Source: Bacteroidales bacterium
GTDB taxonomy: Bacteria; Bacteroidota; Bacteroidia; Bacteroidales; Marinilabiliaceae
Length of the DNA: 64,000 nt
NCBI GenBank assembly: GCA_024401355.1
Contig: JAKSLF010000014.1
Span: 1 to 64,000 of the forward strand
Reading direction: 5' to 3'
Position 1 is the stretch's first letter, and every line of letters starts with the position of its first letter. This document shows, piece by piece, positions 8,377 through 17,319 of the stretch. The translations under genes and the position numbers were made by a program. The notes under the pieces are model-generated. The model did no database searches and had not been told where the DNA came from. It worked only from the letters and a program-made list of their open reading frames with translations.

Positions 8377-9198
8377 TTATCGCGAATAGTATTTTATTAC
8401 ATTACTACATGTTGTAGATATGCAGAGTGCAAAGTTAGAAAAATTTATTTGTCGCTCTGCAAATTTTTTCATAAGAATGTCCAAAAAAAGTTTTTTACAT
8501 GCTTCTTCACTCTCATAATGCCCCACATCGGTTATCATCATGCGTCCTTCTGCCTGCTGAAACTGGTGATATTTGACGTCACCTGTAACGTATGCGTCCG
8601 CTTTCGCTTTTATCGCATCTGTGATAAACTCACTTCCCGAACCTGTGCAGATGGCTACTCGTTTTACCTTGTGACCATATTCACTATGACGTATCGTTTC
8701 ACAACCCAGTCGCTCCGCCAATAACCCAAGAAATTCATCAGCCTCCATCGCTCTCTCCATCGTGCCTATCACACCATATCCTATTTCTGCATCGCCCGGC
8801 TCTGGTATCAAAGGCTTCATCTCGCATAGTCCTAGCTTTTCACCAAGCACTTTGCTTAACCCTTCGGAACTCTTGTCGGCCGGCGTGTGAAAGGCACATA
8901 TCGCTATGTCATTCTTGATGGCTGATATTATTGTCCGCTCCTCGTCAGTATTCCCATTGATACGTTTCGTACCTCTAAAAAGAATAGGGTGGTGCGACAC
9001 TATCATGTTGCAACCTCTCTCTACGGCTTCTTCAACTCGCTCACTTGTGATGTCAACCGTAAATAATATCCCCTTCAACAACCTGTCCCGGTTGCCTATT
9101 ATCAATCCTGAATTGTCCCACGAGTCTTGAGTCGACAATGGGAACGCTTCATTCAGAAGTTCTACTACGTTGGATATTTTTATTGTCTCTGTCATCAA
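8377..9198 (-). CDS. Nif3-like dinuclear metal centre protein
   Basis: The 273-aa protein shows the family markers DSWDNSGL near residue 27, MIVSHHPILFRG near 65 (metal-binding His pair), CAFHTPAD near 100 and a C-terminal ITDVGHYESE (His ligand). This is the short form without the CutA-like insertion found in many ~365-aa Bacteroidota members. The family is proposed to be a GTP cyclohydrolase I type 2 homologue or metal chaperone; the true reaction is unsettled. It is cytoplasmic and hexameric in solved members. It forms an operon with the zinc-ribbon protein. Confidence 0.9.
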   Translation of the reverse strand: MMTETIKISNVVELLNEAFPLSTQDSWDNSGLIIGNRDRLLKGILFTVDITSERVEEAVERGCNMIVSHHPILFRGTKRINGNTDEERTIISAIKNDIAICAFHTPADKSSEGLSKVLGEKLGLCEMKPLIPEPGDAEIGYGVIGTMERAMEADEFLGLLAERLGCETIRHSEYGHKVKRVAICTGSGSEFITDAIKAKADAYVTGDVKYHQFQQAEGRMMITDVGHYESEEACKKLFLDILMKKFAERQINFSNFALCISTTCSNVIKYYSR

Positions 9199-9219
9199 GT
9201 TTGTGCTCGAAGTTACCTT

Positions 9220-9591
9220 TTACTGGTTGTTGTCTGGCAAGGCGTCACGCATTTGTGTCACTATATATCTCAACTTCTTAAGTCTCTCTATAAGTTCTGT
9301 CTCTTTCGCCGTGTCGTCTCGCTTGTCTCTCATCGTCTGCTTGGCACCTTCGAGTGTCATGCGTCGCTCCTTCAGCAGATAATATATCGTCTTCAGGTTC
9401 TTTACATCGTTCGCCGTAAACATACGATTGCCTTTGGCATTGCGATGTGGCTTTATGACGCTGAACTCATTCTCCCAGAATCTTACTGTCGAGGTCTCTA
9501 CACCAAGCATCTTCGATACTTCACCTATGGTATAGTATAGTTTTCCCGGCTTGAGTTCTGCCTCATTCATGTTTTGCTCGGTGTCGTTCAT
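9220..9591 (-). CDS. MerR family transcriptional regulator
   Basis: The 123-aa protein has an N-terminal MerR-type winged helix-turn-helix (about 17-85: LYYTIGEVSKMLGVETSTVRFWENEF) and a short C-terminal helix (about 85-118), with no obvious effector domain or metal-binding cysteines. Such short MerR proteins are conserved in Bacteroidales. Its start overlaps the end of the ribbon-helix-helix gene by 4 bp (ATGA), implying translational coupling. Its target is not visible in the sequence. Confidence 0.88.
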   Translation of the reverse strand: MNDTEQNMNEAELKPGKLYYTIGEVSKMLGVETSTVRFWENEFSVIKPHRNAKGNRMFTANDVKNLKTIYYLLKERRMTLEGAKQTMRDKRDDTAKETELIERLKKLRYIVTQMRDALPDNNQ

Positions 9592-9845
9592 TGCTCTTGG
9601 GTGTTGGTGGTTTCTTCTTCGTCTGTGACTATCAGACGGTCAAGGGCCGACTTCTGGAATAGCGTAGGGTAGTCTTCTATAAACCTACCCATGACAAACC
9701 TTATGGCTCCTTCACGTATTACCGACGTCCTCGATTCCGATTTGTATCGTTTGCAATAGTCGTCTATTGCCTCGAGTTCTCGGTCAGACAGGGTGATGGT
9801 CACTCTGTTGTTACGTGGTTCTTTATATGCTATTCTTTTTTTCAT
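9588..9845 (-). CDS. Ribbon-helix-helix DNA-binding protein
   Basis: From ATG 9845 the protein is 85 aa; a 7-residue upstream extension to 9866 is possible but would overlap the promoter element. Residues 10-55 fit a CopG/RHH fold: a basic beta strand (NNRVTITLSDRELEAID) followed by two helices (YCKRYKSESRTSVIREGAI). It is cotranscribed and translationally coupled with the MerR gene, so the two regulators may act together. A partner toxin is not present, which argues against an ordinary antitoxin. Confidence 0.75.
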   Translation of the reverse strand: MKKRIAYKEPRNNRVTITLSDRELEAIDDYCKRYKSESRTSVIREGAIRFVMGRFIEDYPTLFQKSALDRLIVTDEEETTNTQEQ

Positions 9846-9863
9846 TCGGCTTCTTTGTCTTTG

Positions 9864-9871
9864 CAAATTTA
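9864..9871 (-). promoter_or_regulatory. Putative -7 element of the RHH/MerR pair
   Basis: TAAATTTG on the minus strand fits TAnnTTTG, 18 bp before the RHH start codon. A -33 element is imperfect (TTTC at 9892-9895, 20-bp spacer). Confidence 0.5.
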
Positions 9872-9914
9872 TGAAAAAGTTTTAACTTCGTGAAATTCAG
9901 CGAAGAAAAACTTT

Positions 9915-11153
9915 TTACAATGGCGCTCCATCGTATATCGACTCCAATGTGTATGCTTCGTTTTCTTCGTTATATCCTCTCGTCATTGCCTGAGTCGCCT
10001 CCTTCGCATCGTCATTCAGAAACAGACCATTCGATCTGTCGAACAGTCCCGACTGCTCCTGCCCTGCACCGCTATATCCATTGTCCCAGTATATCATTGC
10101 CAAGCCGTTCTCTTTGGCTGCTTTGGCTATATATTCAAGGTAGTATCTGCGGAATGATTCTGCTCTTTCGTTGTCTCTCCTCACGCATCCTACTTCACCA
10201 AAATATACCGCAATGCCTTTGTCGACAAATGCTTCCCTTATTTTTGCAAATGTCTTTTTCATCCCTTCTTCATCGCCATATTTGTCTGCTTTCTCTTTGT
10301 CTGCTGTATGACCCCATTCGCTATATTTGTCCGATAGCGTGTAGTCAAATGGGTCGTAATAGTGCATCGCTACTATTATCTTGTTCTCTGCAGTGTCTCG
10401 GGGCATGATGAGGTGTTCTATTGTCAGCGATGGGTTGGTGACGTAGCCTGGCACTGCCAGATATCTGTCTATGTTCTTTCCACCACTCGACCTTACGGCA
10501 TCAACGAATACCTGGTTCCAGTGGTTCAGCACTTCATATTGGCGTCCGTCGTCTTTCCTGTTTTCACCCCAGCCCCAGCCGCCGTCGTGTATCTCGTTGA
10601 ATGCTTCGAAGATCAGGAAGTCACCTTTGCCTTCAAATCTCTCTGCTATTTGCTTCCACATCGCTGCGATCTGCTGTTCAATAGCTTGGTTTGCTGAATC
10701 CGATTTCGCCGCTTCACGTATGTTGAGCCAATGCTGGCTGTCTGCTCCATCATGGTGTATGTTTATTATTGCTTTTAGTCCTGCTTCTTCTGCCCAACCG
10801 ACTATTTCGGCTATTCTTTCCATCCATCTGCTCTCTATCTTGTAGTCTGGAGCTTCGCCTACGTGTCCCAACCATGTTATCGGTATGCGTATGGTGCTGA
10901 ATCCTGCTGCCGCTACGCTGTCTATCAAGGCTTGGGTGCAGGCTGCATTGCCCCAGCTTGTCTCTTCCGCAACTCCGTCTTTGTATGCGTCCAGCTGATT
11001 TCCTAGGTTCCAGCCTATGCCAATGCTTTGTGCTATGCTTCGTGAACTTTCGCCGTTTATGACGCTTTTGACTGTCGTCGCCTCTTTCTGCGATGGTGCA
11101 CACATGCTCATCATCATTGCTATTCCAGCTGCTATGCCTGTAAGTCTTTTCAT
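9915..11153 (-). CDS. GH5 family glycoside hydrolase (endoglucanase-like)
   Basis: The 412-aa secreted enzyme has a signal peptide whose Cys18 (SMCAPS) could be lipidated. The (beta/alpha)8 domain starts with GIGWNLGNQLDA (about 45-56), carries IRIPITW (88-94) and HHDGA (133-137), then the acid/base Glu187 in FEAFNEIHDG and the nucleophile Glu320 in YFGEVGC. These are the paired catalytic glutamates of GH5, and GWNLGN is typical of cellulase-like subfamilies, so a beta-1,4-glucan or related substrate is likely; the exact subfamily is not decided. It lies at the end of a long minus-strand series, 53 bp after the metallopeptidase gene and away from any SusCD pair. Confidence 0.9.
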   Translation of the reverse strand: MKRLTGIAAGIAMMMSMCAPSQKEATTVKSVINGESSRSIAQSIGIGWNLGNQLDAYKDGVAEETSWGNAACTQALIDSVAAAGFSTIRIPITWLGHVGEAPDYKIESRWMERIAEIVGWAEEAGLKAIINIHHDGADSQHWLNIREAAKSDSANQAIEQQIAAMWKQIAERFEGKGDFLIFEAFNEIHDGGWGWGENRKDDGRQYEVLNHWNQVFVDAVRSSGGKNIDRYLAVPGYVTNPSLTIEHLIMPRDTAENKIIVAMHYYDPFDYTLSDKYSEWGHTADKEKADKYGDEEGMKKTFAKIREAFVDKGIAVYFGEVGCVRRDNERAESFRRYYLEYIAKAAKENGLAMIYWDNGYSGAGQEQSGLFDRSNGLFLNDDAKEATQAMTRGYNEENEAYTLESIYDGAPL

Positions 11154-11206
11154 TTTTTTATTTTCTTTATTAGATTGTGCTAAGATGTTTCTTGTTGTTG
11201 CGGTGA

Positions 11207-14137
11207 TTACTTGACGTTTATCGACATCAGCAGATCACTCCTGTAGCCTCCTCCTATTATCTTTGAGTATCTCATGCCAAGGTTCACTTTGTATGGTAGT
11301 CTCAGCCAATGGCTCTCCATCCACACTTCTGCTCCTGTCGTTCTGTATTTGTATAGTTTCGCATCTTCTTTGGCGTATGGTCTGTATTTTACTCTTTCTG
11401 CGTCAAAGAATAATCGTGCGTTTACTCGTTTTATATAGCATATCGGTCCAATGCTCCAGTCTGGATTGAATAGTGGCATTGTATAGTTCGCTTTGAAGAG
11501 TGCCAGTTTGTCATTCCTGATTCGTTTCGTTCCTCGTGCTATGTCTGTTGCATCACCAAGCAATGCTGCATATTCATATCCGTCTATTGCCTTTAGGTTC
11601 CCACCCACGTTCTTTTTCTGGTATTGAAGGTCTACTCTGATGCTGTGATGCCTCCAGAATCCAGGAAGATATACTGTCGCCATCGCATATCTGTTGTTGC
11701 CCATGTTGTTGCCTATCGGTGTGTACATTAATCCTCCTTGCAATGATATCCCAAGTCTATATTCCAAGTCCCTCTCTGCAAGTGACTTTATAATATATGT
11801 ACGTAAGTCATATCTGACTGCACTATATTTTTTCTCCAGCGCCTTGTGATATTCTATTTCGCTCCACATCGGTACCATTATTGGTGGGAATTTCATCTTC
11901 CACATTGTCATCTTCTGCGTTCCAATGGTTATGCCACTGTATTTGTATTTCTCTAATGACAATGATGGTGTGACTCCCATTACAAAGCTGCCTCTGTTGG
12001 TGCCAAGTGGTAGGTATATGCGACCGCTCATCTTCATGTTTTTCTGCCTGTCGTCATACACGTATCGTATTCCTGTAGTGTCGCTTGTCATCAGCATGTC
12101 GTCCATCTTGTAGTCGTAGTATCCCCACGATGCTTTAAGGTCTATCTTCGGCATCAGACCTGTATATGTGTATTTCGCAAAATACCTGTCCTCATGGTCT
12201 TTCCCCCAGTTCATTCCTACCGAAAACAACGATGTCCCTAATGTGTTTTGTGATGCAATGGATACGCCTGTCCTTACTGTGTTTGCATTTGCGTCTACTA
12301 TGATTGGACCCCAACTGTGAATGTTGAACAGATGAGCTATTCGTCTGTATCTGTGTGGTTCTTCGCTCTTGATTTTTTCTTGGCGTTGCTTCTTCCAACC
12401 GTCCATCTGCTTGTGAGCTTGTTCCGACAGTCTGTTTGCCACGTCTCTCATCGGTGATATAGGTTCGTCTGATGCACGTGTCGACAGCGATGTGTACACT
12501 ATTTTGTATCCGCTTTCCGAATAGTCAGAATAGATAAGTGTGGTGTCGTTTACGCATGGCCATGCTGCTCCATATTTTGCCGACGTTATTCTATATGCTT
12601 CTTCGCCTTCTTTTTTTGTGTATATGTTGTCTATGCCTGTTGCATCCGAGGTGTAATATATTGCTCCTTTGTGCGATGTCAGATGACGTATGTTTTCATA
12701 TCTATAATCGGTTATTGTCTTTCTCTCTCTTCCCTCAAGGTCTGTTGCTACTATCGCTTTGCCCTTGTCTGTCAATGATATATATGCTATCGTCTGGTCG
12801 TCTGTCCATGTTGTCGATGTCGCCTGTTCCAAATCTTCCAGTGGCAGTTCTGCAACAACGCCATTTTTGCTTAGGTCATATATTATGATTGTCTGGTTGC
12901 CGTCGTCTAGTGTTTTTATCGCTGCTATTTTTTCACCGTTGGGCGATATTGATGGCGACGAATATCTTCCTCCTTTGAGTAAGGTTCTCTTGTGGTGTCC
13001 ATAGCTGTCGCATGCCATTAGTTGGTTTTCGCTGGCATTGTCCCATCGTGGGTCCATTCTGTATTCACACCATACTATCAGTCTTTCTGATGCAGCTATT
13101 TTTTTGTCTGGTCTGATCTGCGTAGATGCTATTTTCTTTCCGTTAATGTCTACTATTGCCGGAGTCTTCTCTGGTGTCTCTTGATAGGCTATTAGTTTGT
13201 CTCCTGCATATTGTGCTGATATATACTCTTCATAGTCGTATTGTAAGGTCGAGAGTGGCTTGTATTCTGTAGTTTTTATCGTCTTGTCCTGGTTCTCCCA
13301 CTTCTTCTCCCATTCTCTCATCGCTTCTTTATATAGTGCCACTTTTCTGCTTCCCGTGTCGTGCCTCAAACTTCTGTTGAATGGAGTGAAAGAGAAACTC
13401 TGACGTCCTACTTTTTGCAAGGCATTGTCCCAAACTCGCTCGTTGTATTTTAGTTTCGCATAGCTCGTTATAAGATATCCCATGTTATAGTATGTAGGTA
13501 TTCTTCGCTTGTACGAACCCAAATATGCCTGGTCGTATGTTGGTGTGTTATTGCTCATTGCTAAGGCTCTCATCTCCTGCTCGAAGTCGCCCATTCGTCC
13601 TCTTCCTCCTTCGGTGAGTGCTGTTTCGCTGACAACAGCATCTCCTTCAAGCATCCATAGTGGTACGTATACTCCCAGTACTGCACCTATTGCTTGTTCG
13701 CCAAACAGAATATATAGAAACTTTGAGAATCCTTGGTTGATTGTTGATGTCTGCACCGCATGTCTGTATTCATGTGCTATGAGATGCGTCATCCATGGCA
13801 CACAGTCTCCATCACTTTGTCCGTATGTGTATAGTTCCATCCTTTGTGGAGCCCAACTTACCAGTCCGTTGTTTCTTGCGGCTCTCGAATGTAGCATTAC
13901 GTCTATCTTGGGTGGACGGTGACCGGCAATTGTCGTGCTTTGCTCGACTATGCTGTCCATCTGCTCTGCTAGCCTTTCGGCCCAGCCTTTCATTGGTATG
14001 TCGTATATGATTCTGTATCGATCGCTATTCTTCTGCATCAGTTTCATACTGTGTGGATCATCACCTGTCGAGAAGTATTGTCCATATACGACAAGTGAAT
14101 GCATCAGTAGCAATATGTATAGCAGAAGATGCCTCAT
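11207..14137 (-). CDS. Secreted gluzincin-like peptidase with beta-propeller and barrel domains
   Basis: The 976-aa protein has a signal peptide (about 1-19). The N-terminal domain (about 30-290) contains HEYRH (His122, Glu123, His126) and, 38 residues after the second His, WMLEG with Glu164: the zinc site of clan MA gluzincins. Residues about 300-600 contain TolB/PD40-like beta-propeller blades (for example SPSISPNGEKIAAI and NQTIIIYDLSKNG). Residues about 640-976 are rich in alternating amphipathic strands with many Tyr/Trp, consistent with an outer-membrane beta barrel. Anchoring a peptidase plus propeller to its own barrel is inferred. The substrate is unknown. It follows rsmG by 31 bp. 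Confidence 0.78.
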   Translation of the reverse strand: MRHLLLYILLLMHSLVVYGQYFSTGDDPHSMKLMQKNSDRYRIIYDIPMKGWAERLAEQMDSIVEQSTTIAGHRPPKIDVMLHSRAARNNGLVSWAPQRMELYTYGQSDGDCVPWMTHLIAHEYRHAVQTSTINQGFSKFLYILFGEQAIGAVLGVYVPLWMLEGDAVVSETALTEGGRGRMGDFEQEMRALAMSNNTPTYDQAYLGSYKRRIPTYYNMGYLITSYAKLKYNERVWDNALQKVGRQSFSFTPFNRSLRHDTGSRKVALYKEAMREWEKKWENQDKTIKTTEYKPLSTLQYDYEEYISAQYAGDKLIAYQETPEKTPAIVDINGKKIASTQIRPDKKIAASERLIVWCEYRMDPRWDNASENQLMACDSYGHHKRTLLKGGRYSSPSISPNGEKIAAIKTLDDGNQTIIIYDLSKNGVVAELPLEDLEQATSTTWTDDQTIAYISLTDKGKAIVATDLEGRERKTITDYRYENIRHLTSHKGAIYYTSDATGIDNIYTKKEGEEAYRITSAKYGAAWPCVNDTTLIYSDYSESGYKIVYTSLSTRASDEPISPMRDVANRLSEQAHKQMDGWKKQRQEKIKSEEPHRYRRIAHLFNIHSWGPIIVDANANTVRTGVSIASQNTLGTSLFSVGMNWGKDHEDRYFAKYTYTGLMPKIDLKASWGYYDYKMDDMLMTSDTTGIRYVYDDRQKNMKMSGRIYLPLGTNRGSFVMGVTPSLSLEKYKYSGITIGTQKMTMWKMKFPPIMVPMWSEIEYHKALEKKYSAVRYDLRTYIIKSLAERDLEYRLGISLQGGLMYTPIGNNMGNNRYAMATVYLPGFWRHHSIRVDLQYQKKNVGGNLKAIDGYEYAALLGDATDIARGTKRIRNDKLALFKANYTMPLFNPDWSIGPICYIKRVNARLFFDAERVKYRPYAKEDAKLYKYRTTGAEVWMESHWLRLPYKVNLGMRYSKIIGGGYRSDLLMSINVK

Positions 14138-14168
14138 TGAAAAAATGCGGATGTGGATAGTCGTCTGG

Positions 14169-14789
14169 TTATATGACCAGATGTATTATTTTCTTTGTCT
14201 CGAAAAATTCCTCTTCGAAATATGCCTGAAGGTTGTATACCACCGCTCTGTCGCCAAATGGTGCAACTTCATCGTCAAAGTCTCCACCCTTCAGATATAG
14301 TATGCCGTTTGCACAAGCATTTTTGTCCTCTTGGCTGACGAGGTGTCGTGTCATTTTGACAAAGTCAGGGAAGGCTGTTACTGCACGGCTTACTACAAAG
14401 TCAAATTTCTCTTTTATCTGCTCTGAGCGGCTTTGCATCGCTCTTACATTTTTCAGTCCTAATGACTGGGCAACTCCTTCTACAACCTTTATCTTTTTGC
14501 CTATCGAGTCTACTAGCAGGAAGTCAACTTCAGGATACATTATTGCTAATGGTATGCCCGGAAATCCTCCTCCTGTACCAACATCTATTATTTTTGTTCC
14601 CTTGACAAACGATGTGTATTTCGCTATTCCCAACGAGTGAAGTATGTGACGTTCCTCTATCTGCTCAATGTCTTTTCTTGATATGACATTGATTTTTGAG
14701 TTCCAGTCAGCATATAGTGATGGCAATTGTGCAAACATTGCCTTCTTCTCTTCGCTAAGGTCTTTGAAGTATTTCTCGATTAAGCTCAT
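14169..14789 (-). CDS. rsmG: 16S rRNA (guanine-527-N7)-methyltransferase
   Basis: The 206-aa protein has the usual length. It carries the SAM-binding motif DVGTGGGFPGIPLA (about 72-85), the upstream RsmG signature NVISRKD, HILHSL and the later SRAVTAFPDF. RsmG methylates N7 of G527 in 16S rRNA. Its start overlaps the stop of the upstream sigma gene by 4 bp. Confidence 0.96.
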   Translation of the reverse strand: MSLIEKYFKDLSEEKKAMFAQLPSLYADWNSKINVISRKDIEQIEERHILHSLGIAKYTSFVKGTKIIDVGTGGGFPGIPLAIMYPEVDFLLVDSIGKKIKVVEGVAQSLGLKNVRAMQSRSEQIKEKFDFVVSRAVTAFPDFVKMTRHLVSQEDKNACANGILYLKGGDFDDEVAPFGDRAVVYNLQAYFEEEFFETKKIIHLVI

Positions 14790-15592
14790 TCTTCGTCTGT
14801 TGTGAATATGTCATCTTCTTCATCTTTGCCAGAGATGTCCATGCTCTTCTTCCTCTCTTCTGCTGTTTCTGTGTTCTTTAATATGTGAAACAACAATTCT
14901 CTCGAGCGGAATAGCTGGGCTTTTACTGTGCCAAGCGGTAGATCCATTTGTTTGCTTATCTCTTCGTATGACAATTCCTGGAAGTATCTCATCTCAACCA
15001 ACTGCCTATACCTTGGCTTGAGTTTCTGAACCACACTTCTTACAAGCTGGGCTATCTGCGCCTTTATCATAGCTTCTGCAGGGTCCAGTCCTTCATCCAT
15101 GACTGTAAGAGGTTTCGAATCCTCCTTGTCTGGCGATTCGTCGTCCAGTGATACTATAATATTCCTCTTCTTTCTTAGGAAGTCAATGCCATTGTTTGAG
15201 GCTATCTTGAACAGCCATGTGCTGAATGCATAGTTTGGCGAATATTGGCGTATGTTTTTGAATGCTTTGCCGAATGCCTCTATTGTGAGGTCTTCTGCAT
15301 CACTCTTGTTGTTCACCATTTTTAGCAGCATGAAGTATATAGAATCTCTATACCTCGCCATGAGTTCTCCGTATGCCAACTGATCACCATCAATTGCACG
15401 ATGAACTAGGTCAAGGTCATACTTCGCCTTGTCCGAGTGAACTACTATGCGGGCAGTAGTCTCTTCTTTCTCGCTGAATCTCATGTCTCCAAGCGACATG
15501 TCGTCGGCTTTGTCGGCCTGATTCTGCGATGATGAATATTGATCGTTTACTTCCACGTGTCTCGGTGTTTGCTGGTTACACTCCTTAGCCAT
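14786..15592 (-). CDS. Sigma-70 family RNA polymerase sigma factor
   Basis: The protein has region 2 (from AYGELMARYRDSIYFML through DAEDLTIEAFGKAFKNI and FSTWLFKIASNN) and region 4 (LSYEEISKQMDLPLGTVKAQ), plus an acidic C-terminal tail. This is the ECF-type sigma with an unusually conserved region 2 found next to a glycosyltransferase in many Bacteroidales. ATG 15592 gives 268 aa and a 46-bp overlap with the upstream gene; ATG 15646 and ATG 15499 are alternatives. No anti-sigma gene is adjacent. The 4-bp overlap with rsmG suggests coupled translation. Confidence 0.88.
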   Translation of the reverse strand: MAKECNQQTPRHVEVNDQYSSSQNQADKADDMSLGDMRFSEKEETTARIVVHSDKAKYDLDLVHRAIDGDQLAYGELMARYRDSIYFMLLKMVNNKSDAEDLTIEAFGKAFKNIRQYSPNYAFSTWLFKIASNNGIDFLRKKRNIIVSLDDESPDKEDSKPLTVMDEGLDPAEAMIKAQIAQLVRSVVQKLKPRYRQLVEMRYFQELSYEEISKQMDLPLGTVKAQLFRSRELLFHILKNTETAEERKKSMDISGKDEEDDIFTTDEE

Positions 15593-16662
15593 ACAAATGC
15601 CTGTATCCATGGCACTAGTATGTCCATTATCATTGTATGCTGCCACAATCCTTTCTCACCCATGCGTCTCTGTGCAAGGCCAAGTGATATGTGCATTACT
15701 ATCTCTCTAACTGCCCATATCGATGCTGCAATGATCTTTACGTCCATGTCACCGAATATTAGCAGTCCTATTGTCCCCAATAGCATAAGCTGACGAGTCA
15801 CAACTTCCAAGCCAAGCATTATTTTTATTGGAGTAGGGTAGTATGGCGCTGTCGTTAGATGACGAGATTTCTGCGCTACCCAGTCATTCCATGTGTGCTG
15901 TGGCTCGCTTGTCGTATGTGATTCCGGGGTATAACATATTGCCGTATTCTTTCTTGTGCCGACTTCACTTACAAACATGTCATCGTCACCAGACAATACT
16001 TGAAGGCTCCTTCTGAATTTTGAACTTTGGTTGTATAGCGATTTCGTATATGTCATGTTCCTTCCCACTCCCATGAATGGTCTCCATGCTACTGCATATC
16101 CGAAATACTGTACTGCATTCCAAAATGTCTCGAAGCGTATGAAGAAGTTTAAGAATCCCTTCTCTTTCTCATACTTGCCATATCCAATGACCATCTCCTT
16201 CCCGTCCAGATAGTTGTCCGATAGTTCGCGCAACCATCTGTTAGAACATGGTCTGCAGTCTGCATCAATGAATACCATCCTTTCGTGTTTGGCGGCTTTG
16301 ATACCTACTGTTACTGCAAGTTTCTTGCCATGTCTGAATATGCTGTCTATTGGTATTGACGTATAGTAGAAGTCTGGATAACGTGATTTTAGTTCTGCCA
16401 AAACCATTGGAGTGTCATCCGTAGAGCAATCGTCCACTACTATAACCTGGAATTCTCTGAAATCCTGATTATATAGCATTGGTATCAGTTCTTTAAGATT
16501 GCTGGCTTCGTTCTTTGCGCATATTATCACCGACATTGGCTCGCCCTTCGTTGAACGCTCCGGATGTCTGCGTATTCTGAACATGAAAAAGAACCAGTAA
16601 AATAACTGAAAGGCTCCAACTGCTCCTAATACTGCTGTTAAATATATATATATGTTTGCCAC
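15547..16662 (-). CDS. Membrane-associated family 2 glycosyltransferase
   Basis: The protein has an N-terminal membrane helix (about 5-30), a GT-A domain with MSVIICAKNEASNL, VVDDCSTDDTP and FIDADC (the metal-binding DxD-like position), a later GDDDMF motif and the QKSRH (Q/RxxRW-like) site, then C-terminal hydrophobic helices. Processive or polyprenyl-linked glycan synthesis at the inner membrane is likely; the acceptor is unknown. The frame is open to a TTG at 16686, but that codon lies inside a TATCTTTG -7 element (16684-16691), so the GTG at 16662, with AGGA 8 nt upstream, is preferred (371 aa). Confidence 0.88.
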   Translation of the reverse strand: MANIYIYLTAVLGAVGAFQLFYWFFFMFRIRRHPERSTKGEPMSVIICAKNEASNLKELIPMLYNQDFREFQVIVVDDCSTDDTPMVLAELKSRYPDFYYTSIPIDSIFRHGKKLAVTVGIKAAKHERMVFIDADCRPCSNRWLRELSDNYLDGKEMVIGYGKYEKEKGFLNFFIRFETFWNAVQYFGYAVAWRPFMGVGRNMTYTKSLYNQSSKFRRSLQVLSGDDDMFVSEVGTRKNTAICYTPESHTTSEPQHTWNDWVAQKSRHLTTAPYYPTPIKIMLGLEVVTRQLMLLGTIGLLIFGDMDVKIIAASIWAVREIVMHISLGLAQRRMGEKGLWQHTMIMDILVPWIQAFVWLRSVTSKHRDTWK

Positions 16663-16683
16663 TTGTTGTATCCTAATTCTTTG

Positions 16684-16691
16684 CAAAGATA
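16684..16691 (-). promoter_or_regulatory. Putative -7 element before the glycosyltransferase
   Basis: TATCTTTG on the minus strand matches TAnnTTTG. Its position decides against the TTG at 16686 as start codon, because transcription would begin downstream of it. No clear -33 box is seen. Confidence 0.5.
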
Positions 16692-16731
16692 TTGAAACAA
16701 TTTAAAATCTTTGCCGTATGTGGTGTTTTTT

Positions 16732-17319
16732 TTAATCTTTGCCTACCAATGTGCCATCTTCATTGGTGCCAAGTTCTTTGTCCAGCTCTTTTTCTGCTTT
16801 GAGGTATTTCTGACTCAAAAGTGCCATGAAGTGACTTATCCTCATCATTGCATTGGTCGTGTCTGCCAATATCGTCTTCTTCTGTAGTTTCAGCAGGAAG
16901 AAGTCATATATTGTTGCTAGAGCCAGTTCAATATGGTGCATTTTCTCTCCTTCCGGCATTTTCTTCTGCACTGCCGACAAGTCCGCCCATGCATTCTGAA
17001 ATGCATTTTGATATGCCAACTCCGAGTTCTGTGTCAACAGATAAAGATGATAGTTGTATACGTCGTCGGCCAACGATTTTATTATCTGCAGATGACCACT
17101 TTTCTCTTTGTGTTCAAGCTTCATCATCTCTGTCAGATTGTCCCACCAGTCATACACTTCTTTCTGTTTCGCTTCATCAGTGATGCCATATTGACTTATG
17201 ACTGTGGCGTTTATCTTTGACATGTCTAGGCCATTTGCTCTAATGAGGTTTTCTACCTGCCACATGTATAGGATATACTCCACTATGTTTTCCTGTCTCT
17301 TCGCTTGTGCAATTATCAT
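16732..17319 (-). CDS. DUF4924 family protein
   Basis: The 195-aa all-helical soluble protein begins MIIAQAKRQENIVEYILYMW and includes VYDWWDNLTEMM and SGHLQIIKSLADDVYNYH. It matches my recollection of DUF4924, a Bacteroidota-restricted family of unknown function. It lies directly after the S4-domain gene with a 4-bp ATGA overlap and in the pth-S4-DUF4924 order conserved in Bacteroidales, hinting at a link to translation or ribosome biology; that link is inference. Confidence 0.82.
   Translation of the reverse strand: MIIAQAKRQENIVEYILYMWQVENLIRANGLDMSKINATVISQYGITDEAKQKEVYDWWDNLTEMMKLEHKEKSGHLQIIKSLADDVYNYHLYLLTQNSELAYQNAFQNAWADLSAVQKKMPEGEKMHHIELALATIYDFFLLKLQKKTILADTTNAMMRISHFMALLSQKYLKAEKELDKELGTNEDGTLVGKD

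Noticed and set aside
16684..16686. TTG as start codon of the glycosyltransferase
   Set aside because: It lies inside a TATCTTTG promoter element, so the transcript would begin after it; GTG 16662 has an AGGA at good distance.
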